From positions 1 to 64,000 of the forward strand of contig CANNFU010000008.1 in assembly GCA_947503965.1 (NCBI GenBank): a DNA stretch of 64,000 nt, in the 5' to 3' direction. Source of the stretch: an uncultured Paracoccaceae bacterium (GTDB lineage Bacteria; Pseudomonadota; Alphaproteobacteria; Rhodobacterales; Rhodobacteraceae). Every line of letters begins with the position of its first letter. Positions within the stretch are counted from its first letter, which is position 1. Shown here piece by piece: positions 45,147 to 53,440 of the stretch. Position numbers and translations under genes: made by a program. The notes below the pieces were generated by a model. The model was not told the DNA's origin. It ran no database searches and saw only the letters and a program-made list of their open reading frames with translations.

Positions 45147-47438
45147 ATGATCGGGCGACAGATCACTGTGACGGGGCGTGTGCAGGGCGTGGGTTTCCGT
45201 CCTTTTATCTGGCGTCTGGCGCATGATGCCGGGCTGAAAGGCCATGTGCTGAACGATGGGTCGGGGGTGAAGATCGCGGCGTGGGGCAGCCAGACGATGC
45301 TCGATGATTTCCAGCGCAGCATCGCGCAAAGCCCGCCCACTTTGGCCAGAATTGAGGGGGTGACGGCAACGCGGCTTGACGCGCCGCCGCCCGCAGATGG
45401 TTTTCAGATCGCGCACAGCGTCAGCGGCCATATCAGCACCGAAATCACCCCCGATGCCGCAACTTGCACGGCTTGTCTTGCCGATATGCGCGATCCTGAC
45501 AATCGCCGCTTTGGCTATCTTTTTACAAATTGCACCCATTGCGGCCCGCGCCTGTCGATCGTGACGGGTATCCCCTACGACCGGGCGCAGACATCCATGC
45601 GCACATTCACGATGTGTGCCGATTGCCAGCGCGAATATGACGATCCGGGCGACCGCCGCTTTCACGCGCAACCCAATGCCTGCGCGGTTTGTGGGCCGAA
45701 AGTCTGGCTGGAGGACGCGCAGGGGCCCGTCGCCAGTGCCGATCCGGTGGCAGAGACGGCGCAGCGGCTCATGCGCGGCCAGATCGTCGCGATCAAGGGG
45801 ATTGGTGGGTTTCATCTGGCATGTGATGCAACAGACCCGGATGCAGTGCAGCGCCTTCGCGCGCGCAAGAACCGGCAGGCAAAGCCCTTTGCAATCATGG
45901 CACAGGACTTGGCCCAGATCAGGACGTTTTGTGATCTGTCAGACGCGGAGGCTGAACTGCTGATGACGCCTGGTGCCCCTATCGTCTTGCTGCGCACACA
46001 TAGGCCCCTGCCCGGCGTCGCGCCCGGTCTTGACCGGATTGGTGTGATGCTGCCACACGCCCCGCTGCATCATTTATTGATGGCGCAGGTTGATGGGCCG
46101 CTGGTCATGACCTCGGGCAATCGGTCCCATCTGCCGCAAACCACCCAGAACGATGAGGCGCGCGGCACTTTGGCACGGATCGCCAATGCATGGCTGATGC
46201 ATGACCGCGATATCGTGAACCGGTTGGATGACAGCCTGATGCGGGTGGACCATGGCGGGCCAAGCATCTTGCGGCGGGGGCGTGGGCTGGCGCCCGCGCC
46301 GATTGCCCTGCATCCTGCCTTCGCTGATGTCCCACCAACCCTTGCGATGGGGGCTGAACTGAAGTCAACTTTCTGCCTGCTGGGCAATGGCCGGGCGATC
46401 CCCTCGCCACATATCGGCGATCTGACCACGCCCCAGACCTATGCCGATTTTCGCACCAAGATCGCGCTGTTTCAGAACCTCTACGACATCGCTCCAGAGG
46501 TCATCGCCGTCGATCTGCATCCCGACTACCTGTCAACCAGATGGGGCGCGCGACTGGCCAAGGAAACAGGGGCCAGACTGGTCGAGGTGCAGCATCACCA
46601 TGCGCATATGGTCAGCTGCCTTGCCGAACACCAGGTCGCGCCCGAGGATGCGCAGTCGGTCGGGCTGATCCTTGATGGCACGGGGCTTGGGACCGACGGC
46701 ACGATCTGGGGCGGTGAGGTGCTGGTCGGAGATTACCACAATTTCGCCCGCAAGGCCCATTTTCAGCCCATTGCTTTGCCCGGTGGGGAAAAGGCCGTGC
46801 GTGAACCATGGCGCAATCTGGTGGCCCATCTGATTGCTGCATTCGGCCCGGATTGGGTGCAGCGGATTGCGGGAACGCCCATGTCCCAAATGCTTGCTGA
46901 TAAACCGACCGACCTGATCGGCCAGATGATCGCGCAAGGGCTGAACGCGCCGCTGGCGTCATCCGCTGGCCGTCTGTTCGATGCCGTTGCGGCAGCGCTT
47001 GGGCTTGCCTTTGATCAACAGTATTATGAGGGCCAGGCGGCAATGGAACTTGAAGCGCTGATCGGTGGACGTGCGCCGCAAGGGGGATATTCTGTTGCTG
47101 TTTCAGACAAGGGCGTCATCTCGTGGGCTCCGCTTTGGACCGCGCTGATTGCTGACCTGGAGGCGGGTGTTGATCCGGCCACCATCGCAGGGCGGTTTCA
47201 TGTGGGCCTTGCAGATGTGCTGGCAGAGACTGTCGCCAGCGTAGCCTCAGAAGCCCGGACCGGGCGCATCGTCCTGTCTGGTGGTGTTATGCAGAACCGG
47301 TTTCTGTTGCATCACCTGACAGACAGGCTGCGTGCGCAGGGGTTGACCGTGCTGCGCCACCGCCAGCTTCCCGCCAATGATGGCGGACTGTCGCTTGGAC
47401 AGGCTTGCATCGCGGCTCTTTCCCCTGACGATAGATAA
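45147..47438 (+). CDS. hypF: Carbamoyltransferase HypF
   Basis: A 763-residue, four-part protein: acylphosphatase domain (GRVQGVGFRPFIWRL), zinc-finger region (CTACLADM, NCTHCGPR, CADCQREY, CAVCGP), YrdC-like adenylation domain (about residues 195-380) and a Kae1-like carbamoyl-transfer domain with HHHAHMVSCL and later LSGGVMQNRFLL. It converts carbamoyl phosphate to a carbamoyl group on HypE, the source of cyanide ligands. It completes a gap-free hox-hyp run; no hypX or nickel importer is included. Confidence 0.94.
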   Translation: MIGRQITVTGRVQGVGFRPFIWRLAHDAGLKGHVLNDGSGVKIAAWGSQTMLDDFQRSIAQSPPTLARIEGVTATRLDAPPPADGFQIAHSVSGHISTEITPDAATCTACLADMRDPDNRRFGYLFTNCTHCGPRLSIVTGIPYDRAQTSMRTFTMCADCQREYDDPGDRRFHAQPNACAVCGPKVWLEDAQGPVASADPVAETAQRLMRGQIVAIKGIGGFHLACDATDPDAVQRLRARKNRQAKPFAIMAQDLAQIRTFCDLSDAEAELLMTPGAPIVLLRTHRPLPGVAPGLDRIGVMLPHAPLHHLLMAQVDGPLVMTSGNRSHLPQTTQNDEARGTLARIANAWLMHDRDIVNRLDDSLMRVDHGGPSILRRGRGLAPAPIALHPAFADVPPTLAMGAELKSTFCLLGNGRAIPSPHIGDLTTPQTYADFRTKIALFQNLYDIAPEVIAVDLHPDYLSTRWGARLAKETGARLVEVQHHHAHMVSCLAEHQVAPEDAQSVGLILDGTGLGTDGTIWGGEVLVGDYHNFARKAHFQPIALPGGEKAVREPWRNLVAHLIAAFGPDWVQRIAGTPMSQMLADKPTDLIGQMIAQGLNAPLASSAGRLFDAVAAALGLAFDQQYYEGQAAMELEALIGGRAPQGGYSVAVSDKGVISWAPLWTALIADLEAGVDPATIAGRFHVGLADVLAETVASVASEARTGRIVLSGGVMQNRFLLHHLTDRLRAQGLTVLRHRQLPANDGGLSLGQACIAALSPDDR

Positions 47439-47456
47439 TCCGACGCGTCCAAGGAA

Positions 47457-47470
47457 TTGATTTTCCTCAA
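47457..47470. promoter_or_regulatory. FixK/FNR-type box
   Basis: TTGATTTTCCTCAA, identical to the 14-mer at 8624-8637, 64 bases before the BMP protein start at 47535. Confidence 0.72.
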
Positions 47471-47534
47471 TCTGGCAAACCCACGGCCCTCTAGCATGCT
47501 TTCATCGAACGTTTGCCTTTGAGGAGGAAGCATC

Positions 47535-48560
47535 ATGTTCATTTCATCACTTACCCGATTTGCGGCCGCGCTGACCGCCGTGCTTGCGACCACGACTGCG
47601 GCCTCTGCATTTACGGCCTGTCAGGTGACGGATACCGGGGGGATCGACGATAACAGCTTTAACCAGACCGCCTGGAAAGGCGTGCAGGACGCGATTGCCG
47701 ATTTTGGTATCGAAGGCCGCTTTCTGGAAAGCCAGGCCGAGACGGATTACGAGGCCAACATCAATTCGCTGATTGGCGGGCAGTGCGATGTAATCATCAC
47801 CGTGGGCTTCCTGCTGGGTGACGCGACCAAGACCGCCGCCGAAGCAAATCCCGATCAGCGGTTTTCCATCGTGGACTTTGCCTATGATCCGCCGCTGTCC
47901 AACGTGCTGGGGCAGGTCTATGCCACGGATGAAGCCGCGTTTCTGGCCGGATATCTGGCTGCGGGGATGTCCAAGACCGGCATCCTTGGCACCTTTGGGG
48001 GCATCAACATCCCGCCCGTGACGATCTTTATGGACGGGTTCGTTTATGGCGTTGATCATTACAACGCCGCACACGGGACCGCTGTGACCGTGCTGGGCTG
48101 GGATACCGAAACGCGCGAGGGGCTGTTCACCAACAACTTTGAATCGCTGGATGACGGGCGGGCCTATGCGCAGAACCTTTATGATGAAGGCGCCGATATC
48201 GTGCTGCCCGTGGCCGGACCTGTGGGCCTTGGATCAGCGGCGCTGGCGGATGAGGTGGGTACCGATCAACTGATGATCATCGGTGTCGACGCCGACCTGT
48301 ATCTGACCGACCCCGAAAAGGGCCACGTTTACCTGACCTCCATCACCAAGCGGATGGATTCAACCGTCCGTCAGGTCATTGAAATGGCCATGAACGACAC
48401 GTTCGAAGGCGGGCTGATCGTCGGTGCGCTGGAAAATGGCGGCGTTGATCTGGCGCCTTTTCATGACCTCGACAGTGCTGTGCCTGACACGCTGAAGGCG
48501 GAACTGGCCACTATTCGCGCCGGGATCATCGACGGCTCCATCGCCGTTGGCGGCGAATAA
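47535..48560 (+). CDS. BMP-family ABC transporter substrate-binding protein (nucleoside-type)
   Basis: A 341-residue protein with a cleavable signal peptide (about residues 1-25, ending ASAFTA) and the BMP/PnrA fold: TDTGGIDDNSFNQTAW, GFLLGDATKTAAEANPD and FGGINIPPVTIFMDGF. No lipobox, so soluble in the periplasm. The family binds purine nucleosides or related ligands. GAGGAGG precedes the ATG. It is followed by an ATPase and two permeases in the standard order. Confidence 0.88.
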   Translation: MFISSLTRFAAALTAVLATTTAASAFTACQVTDTGGIDDNSFNQTAWKGVQDAIADFGIEGRFLESQAETDYEANINSLIGGQCDVIITVGFLLGDATKTAAEANPDQRFSIVDFAYDPPLSNVLGQVYATDEAAFLAGYLAAGMSKTGILGTFGGINIPPVTIFMDGFVYGVDHYNAAHGTAVTVLGWDTETREGLFTNNFESLDDGRAYAQNLYDEGADIVLPVAGPVGLGSAALADEVGTDQLMIIGVDADLYLTDPEKGHVYLTSITKRMDSTVRQVIEMAMNDTFEGGLIVGALENGGVDLAPFHDLDSAVPDTLKAELATIRAGIIDGSIAVGGE

Positions 48561-48577
48561 GGGACCGGAGCAAGCTG

Positions 48578-50083
48578 ATGGAGATCACCCTGCGCGGCAT
48601 TACCAAACGCTTTGGCCCGGTCACGGCGAATGAGGACGTGAACCTGACCATCCGCGCGGGCGAGGTCCTTGGGCTGCTTGGCGAAAACGGGGCCGGCAAA
48701 TCCACCCTGATGAACGTGCTTTGCGGGCTTTACAGCCCCACGGCAGGTGAAATCCTGATCGACGGCAAACCCGTCACGTTTGACGGCCCAGGTGACGCGA
48801 TCCGCGCAGGGATCGGTATGGTGCACCAGCATTTCATGCTGATCCCGGTGTTCACGGTCGCCGAAAACGTGGTGCTGGGGGTGGAGCCTGTCGGAAAGCT
48901 GGATCATCTTGACCTCAAGGCCGCCCGTGCGCAGGTCCGCGCGATCAATGACCAATACGGGTTGCAGGTTGACCCTGACGCCCTGATCGAAACCCTGCCC
49001 GTAGGGGTCCAACAGCGGGTAGAGATCATCAAGGTTCTGTTTCGCGAAGCCGATGTGCTGATTTTGGACGAACCTACCGCCGTTCTGACCCCGCAAGAGG
49101 TGGATGAGTTTTTCGAGATCGTGAAATCGCTGCGCGACGCGGGCAAGGCGCTGGTGTTCATCACGCACAAGCTGAACGAAATCCTTGATATCGCCGACCG
49201 GATCAGCGTGATCCGGCGCGGGCGCATCGTGGGCGAAGGCCTCCCCCGCGATCTGAACCGTCCGCAACTGGCCGAGATGATGGTTGGGCGCCCCGTCAGC
49301 TTTGAGGTGGAAAAGGCCGCATTCAATCCCGGGCCGGTGCGGCTGGAGACCCGCAACCTGACGATTCTGCGCGACAGCGGCGATGTGGCCGTGAACGGCC
49401 TGAATATGACTGTGCGCGCGGGTGAGGTTGTGGGCATCGCAGGGGTGCAGGGCAACGGGCAATCCGCATTGATCGAGGCTTTGGCAGGGGTGCGCCCTGT
49501 CGCAGAGGGAACCGTCACTTTCGATGGGCAGGACATCACCCATCTGTCCGCCCGCGCCCGACACCGCATCGGCATCGCCCATATCCCCGAAGACCGGCAG
49601 GCCGCTGGGCTGATCGCGAATTTCACGGTCGCCGAAAACATGGTGCTGGACAGTTATTACGACGACCGCTTTTCCAAAGGTCCGCAGGTGGACTGGGCCA
49701 AAGTGAACGAGACCTCGGCCAGTTGGGTGCAGGATTTCGACATCCGCACGCCGTCCGTCTTTGCCCAGGCGGGGCATTTGTCCGGGGGCAACCAGCAAAA
49801 ACTGGTGGTCGCCCGCGAATTGGCCCGCGACACCAAATGCGTCATCGCCGGGCAGCCGACACGCGGCCTTGATGTCGGATCAATCGAATACATCCACCAA
49901 CGGCTGATCGCGGCGCGCGATGAGGGCGACGGCGTCTTGTTGATCTCATCCGAACTGGATGAAATCCTTGCCCTGTCTGACCGCATTCTTGTGATGTTCA
50001 AGGGCCGAGTCGTAGCCGAATACACCGCCGATGACGCCGACAAGGCGCAGATCGGCCTTGCGATGGCGGGGGCGGTGGCATGA
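48578..50083 (+). CDS. Tandem-domain ABC ATPase of BMP/nucleoside transporter
   Basis: A 501-residue protein with two ATPase halves. The first has an intact Walker A GENGAGKSTLMNVLCG, VGVQQRVEIIKVLF signature and DEPTAVLTP; the second has GVQGNGQSALIEALAG and LSGGNQQKLVVARELA but a degenerate Walker A and GQPTRGLD in place of DEPT, as usual for RbsA/YufO-type proteins. It powers nucleoside import. Its end overlaps the first permease by four bases. Confidence 0.9.
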   Translation: MEITLRGITKRFGPVTANEDVNLTIRAGEVLGLLGENGAGKSTLMNVLCGLYSPTAGEILIDGKPVTFDGPGDAIRAGIGMVHQHFMLIPVFTVAENVVLGVEPVGKLDHLDLKAARAQVRAINDQYGLQVDPDALIETLPVGVQQRVEIIKVLFREADVLILDEPTAVLTPQEVDEFFEIVKSLRDAGKALVFITHKLNEILDIADRISVIRRGRIVGEGLPRDLNRPQLAEMMVGRPVSFEVEKAAFNPGPVRLETRNLTILRDSGDVAVNGLNMTVRAGEVVGIAGVQGNGQSALIEALAGVRPVAEGTVTFDGQDITHLSARARHRIGIAHIPEDRQAAGLIANFTVAENMVLDSYYDDRFSKGPQVDWAKVNETSASWVQDFDIRTPSVFAQAGHLSGGNQQKLVVARELARDTKCVIAGQPTRGLDVGSIEYIHQRLIAARDEGDGVLLISSELDEILALSDRILVMFKGRVVAEYTADDADKAQIGLAMAGAVA

Positions 50084-51201
50084 CGGAACGCACGATGCAA
50101 AATCTGCTGCAAGGCAAGGCACTTGGCCGGACCGAGGTCGAGGATCTGGTTGTTGTCCCGCTTTTTGCCGTGGTCATGGCGCTGATTTTGGGCGCGGTTA
50201 CGATGCTGGCCACCAATATCGACATCGCCACCATCGGGCGGTCCTATGTGGCGCTGCTGGAAGGGTCGGTTGGATCACTGAATGCGGTGTCCGAAACGCT
50301 GACCGCTGCGGCACCCCTGATCCTTGCCGGGCTGGGGCTGGCGCTGGGGTTCCGGGCGGGTCTGTTCAATATCGGGGCCGAAGGGCAGATTGTGATGGGC
50401 GGGCTGGCCGCTGTCGTGACTGGTTTCACCTTTGATTACCTGCCCGGCATCGTGCTTTTGCCCCTGTCGCTCTTTGCTGGAGCATTGGTCGGGGCGCTCT
50501 ATGCCTCCATAGCTGGATACTTGCGGGCCGCGACCGGCGCGCATGAGGTCATCTCGACCATCATGCTGAACCTGATTTCTTATCGCCTTCTGGATTACTT
50601 TCTCAGCCTGCCTTACGTCCAGCAAACAGGCCGCGCGGACCCGATTTCCAAATCCGTGCCGGAGGCCGCTGAATTGCCGCGGCTGCTGACCGCGATTGAC
50701 CCCAATTTGCGGGTGCATGCGGGCATTTTCCTGGTGCTGATCATGGTCGGGCTTGTCTATTGGCTGCTGTTTCGCAGCAAGCTGGGGTTCGAATTTCGCG
50801 CCAGCGGTGAAAACCCCAAGGCGGCCCGGTTCGCAGGCATGCATTCCGGCATCATCATCGTGGCAGCGATGGCGGCGGCGGGGGCCTTGGCGGGTCTGGC
50901 CGGGGCCAATCAAGTGCTGGGTGTGCTGGGCAGGGCAACGCCGGGGTTTTCGGCGGGATTGGGGTTTGATGCCATCGCGGTGGCCCTGCTGGGCCGGTCG
51001 CACCCGGTCGGCGTTGTGTTTGCAGGCCTGCTTTTTGGCGCGTTGGAAGCGGGCGGACGGCAGATGCAGGTGGATGCGGGCGTATCCATCGACCTGATCG
51101 GGATCATTCAGGCGCTGATCATCGTCTTCATCGCAGCCCCCCTGCTGGTGCGGGCGATCTTTCCATGGGGCTTTCGCCGCAAGAAAGGGGGTGCGTCATG
51201 A
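50080..51201 (+). CDS. BMP/nucleoside ABC transporter permease 1
   Basis: A 373-residue inner-membrane permease of the BPD-transp-2 (YufP-like) type, with about nine to ten helices and the family stretch AEGQIVMGGLAAVVTG plus FRASGENPKAARFAGMHSG at the coupling loop. Starts within the ATPase stop; overlaps the second permease. Confidence 0.9.
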   Translation: MTERTMQNLLQGKALGRTEVEDLVVVPLFAVVMALILGAVTMLATNIDIATIGRSYVALLEGSVGSLNAVSETLTAAAPLILAGLGLALGFRAGLFNIGAEGQIVMGGLAAVVTGFTFDYLPGIVLLPLSLFAGALVGALYASIAGYLRAATGAHEVISTIMLNLISYRLLDYFLSLPYVQQTGRADPISKSVPEAAELPRLLTAIDPNLRVHAGIFLVLIMVGLVYWLLFRSKLGFEFRASGENPKAARFAGMHSGIIIVAAMAAAGALAGLAGANQVLGVLGRATPGFSAGLGFDAIAVALLGRSHPVGVVFAGLLFGALEAGGRQMQVDAGVSIDLIGIIQALIIVFIAAPLLVRAIFPWGFRRKKGGAS

Positions 51202-52442
51202 TGAACGCCGCGCGCGCATCCAGCGGAAACCGCCAAAGCATCGTCACAGGTGTCATCCTGATCGGACTGGCGATCCTGTTTGCCCTGCTTTTGGCCCCTG
51301 ACGCCACCGGCGACGCCACCTTCCGCCTGTCAACGCCCCGGGATCGCTGGATCATTGACCCGCTTGTCGTCCCCTCTGGCCCGGTCATCTATGTGATTGC
51401 CACGATCCTGGCGTTTCTGGGCGCCCGGCAATTCCTGCGCGGCGGTGCGCGGTGGGCGCTGATGTCCTTGGGCATCGGGTTGGCCTTTGCGGTGGCGGCA
51501 TTTCTGGTCTGGGCCACGGCGGACAAGGCGTTTTCGCTGACCGGCATGTTGCAAGCGACGATGGTGCGTGCCGTGCCCATCGCGTTGGGTGCGCTGGCGG
51601 GCGTGCTGTCGGAACGGGTGGCCGTTGTGAACATCGCGATCGAGGGGATGTTGCTGGCAGGTGCCTTTACCGGCGCGCTGGTCGGATCATTGGCAGGTGG
51701 TATCGGCGGGCTGGCCGCCGCAATTGCCGTGGGCGGGCTGTTTGGGTTCATTCTGGCCGCACTGGTGGTCACCTACCGGATGGACCAGATCATCGCCGGT
51801 GTGGTGATCAACCTTTTCGTGCTGGGGCTGACATCCTATGTCAGCAGTCAAGTCTTTTCCGAATACAGGCATCTGAACAACGCGCCCGTGTTCCGATCCA
51901 TCAAGATCCCCATTCTGGGCGATATTCCCGTCATCGGCCCGATGCTGTTCAACCAGAACGTCTTTGTCTACGGGGCGCTGGTGATGGTCGCTGTCTCGAC
52001 CTACTACCTGTTTCATACCCGCCACGGGCTGCGCGCCCGGGCCGTGGGCGAACACCCACGCGCGGCCGACACGCTTGGGATCAACGTCTACCGGACCCGC
52101 TATATCAACGTGACATTGGCGGGAATGGTGGCGGGGTTCGGTGGGGCATGGTTCACGCTGGGGTCTGTGGGGCGCTTTGACGAAGGCATGACCGGCGGAC
52201 GCGGTTTTATCGGTTTGGCGGCGATGATCTTTGGGCGCTGGCACCCGGTAGGTGCGCTGGCGGCGGCACTGGTCTTTGGGTTTGCCGATTCACTGCAACA
52301 AAAGCTGGCCTTGCTGCAAACGCCGATCCCGTCAGAGTTTCTGGCCATGGCCCCCTATATCGTCACGATCATCGTCGTGGCCGGTCTGGTCGGGCGGGCA
52401 CGTGCGCCAGCGGCGGACGGGAAACCCTACGTGAAAGAGTAA
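51198..52442 (+). CDS. BMP/nucleoside ABC transporter permease 2
   Basis: A 414-residue permease of the YufQ-like type with about ten helices, NIAIEGMLLAGAFTGALVG and RAVGEHPRAADTLGINV. It carries an N-terminal extension of roughly 100 residues with extra hydrophobic segments compared with shorter family members. ATGATGA joins it to the previous stop. Confidence 0.9.
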   Translation: MMNAARASSGNRQSIVTGVILIGLAILFALLLAPDATGDATFRLSTPRDRWIIDPLVVPSGPVIYVIATILAFLGARQFLRGGARWALMSLGIGLAFAVAAFLVWATADKAFSLTGMLQATMVRAVPIALGALAGVLSERVAVVNIAIEGMLLAGAFTGALVGSLAGGIGGLAAAIAVGGLFGFILAALVVTYRMDQIIAGVVINLFVLGLTSYVSSQVFSEYRHLNNAPVFRSIKIPILGDIPVIGPMLFNQNVFVYGALVMVAVSTYYLFHTRHGLRARAVGEHPRAADTLGINVYRTRYINVTLAGMVAGFGGAWFTLGSVGRFDEGMTGGRGFIGLAAMIFGRWHPVGALAAALVFGFADSLQQKLALLQTPIPSEFLAMAPYIVTIIVVAGLVGRARAPAADGKPYVKE

Positions 52443-52459
52443 TTATCCGGAGGAACCCC

Positions 52460-52960
52460 GTGCCAGACACCACCCCCAGCATAGCGATTGTTTATTACTC
52501 AAAGACCGGGCATTCGCAGCGTGTTGCAGAGCGGCTGGCCCAGGTCCTTGATTCAGAGGTCTTTGCCTTGCGAACGCCACGCTACGGGTTTCCTGTGCTT
52601 GGTTACCTGCGTGCGGGATTTGACAGCCTGCGCAGGGCACCCGCCCCGCTGGAGCATCCCCTGCCCGACACGCGGCACCACGATGCCCTGATCATCTGCG
52701 GGCCGGTCTGGACGTCGTATCCAGCAGGGCCACTACTCGGGTATCTGCAACAGCAGACCGCGTTGCCGGGTGTCGTGGGTCTGATGCTGACCAATGGCGA
52801 CCATTCCCCACCGGAAAAGGCCTATGCCATGGCGGAAACGGAATTGGGGCGCCCATTCAACGCCACGGGTGCCATCGCCAACAGTATCGAAGACCAACCA
52901 GAGGCAGAAGCACGGATCAGCGCATTCGCAAGCGCGATCAAAGATGCGCTTGCGGAATGA
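52460..52960 (+). CDS. Flavodoxin-like protein
   Basis: A 166-residue protein with the FMN phosphate loop YYSKTGHSQRVAERLA near the N-terminus and CGPVWTSYPAGPLLGYL in the flavin-stacking region. GTG start at 52460 after GGAGG. It is 17 bases after the permease gene, so it is probably in the same transcript; its link to nucleoside uptake is unclear. It may be an electron carrier or quinone/flavin reductase. Confidence 0.82.
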   Translation: MPDTTPSIAIVYYSKTGHSQRVAERLAQVLDSEVFALRTPRYGFPVLGYLRAGFDSLRRAPAPLEHPLPDTRHHDALIICGPVWTSYPAGPLLGYLQQQTALPGVVGLMLTNGDHSPPEKAYAMAETELGRPFNATGAIANSIEDQPEAEARISAFASAIKDALAE

Positions 52961-52973
52961 ATGTCAACACACG

Positions 52974-53336
52974 TTAGACCGGCGTATGCTTGGTGTCTTT
53001 CATTGCGGTCGGCAACATATCCAGACTCATCTTGACCAGCTTTCCGGTCTCAGCAGTGTATTGCTGGTAAGCCTTCTCAAAAAACGCGACCTGCGCTTTC
53101 TGCAGCTCTTCTGCTGACTTGCAGTGCAGCAATTCATGCTGGGTTTTTGCGTCTTCCCTGATGCGTTCTGCCACGAAATTCACGACTTCGCTGTTCATGT
53201 CGGCCATGGCTTCGAGCCACGCCGTGCCCATCCAGCGCAACGGGCCAAGGCCTGCCTCTTCGAATTGCTGAAGAAAGGCCTGACCAAGTGCGACCGGGTC
53301 TTCGCTTGCGGATGTTTCATTCTTTGATTTAGCCAT
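52974..53336 (-). CDS. Phasin-like protein
   Basis: A 120-residue helical protein with no signal peptide, containing FLQQFEEAGLGPLRWMGTAW and a central amphipathic region with HELLHCKSAEELQKAQ and FFEKAYQQYTAETGKL, the pattern of phasin family proteins that coat polyhydroxyalkanoate granules. Starts at MAKSKNETSA (53336); the upstream in-frame extension crosses the FixK/FNR box. A link to acetyl-CoA storage fits the acs-E1-E2 operon elsewhere in the window but is inference. Confidence 0.78.
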   Translation of the reverse strand: MAKSKNETSASEDPVALGQAFLQQFEEAGLGPLRWMGTAWLEAMADMNSEVVNFVAERIREDAKTQHELLHCKSAEELQKAQVAFFEKAYQQYTAETGKLVKMSLDMLPTAMKDTKHTPV

Positions 53337-53397
53337 GTCTGGGCTCCCTATGGCTGCTGCGGATTGTGCAATCTTATCAGATTGACCCGCGCAGTCT

Positions 53398-53411
53398 TTG
53401 ACATCCATCAA
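53398..53411. promoter_or_regulatory. FixK/FNR-type box
   Basis: TTGACATCCATCAA with intact TTGA and TCAA halves, 61 bases from the phasin-like start (53336) and 29 from the P-type ATPase ATG at 53441. Confidence 0.8.
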
Positions 53412-53440
53412 GGCGGATCTGGTCAAGATCGTAGATTGCA

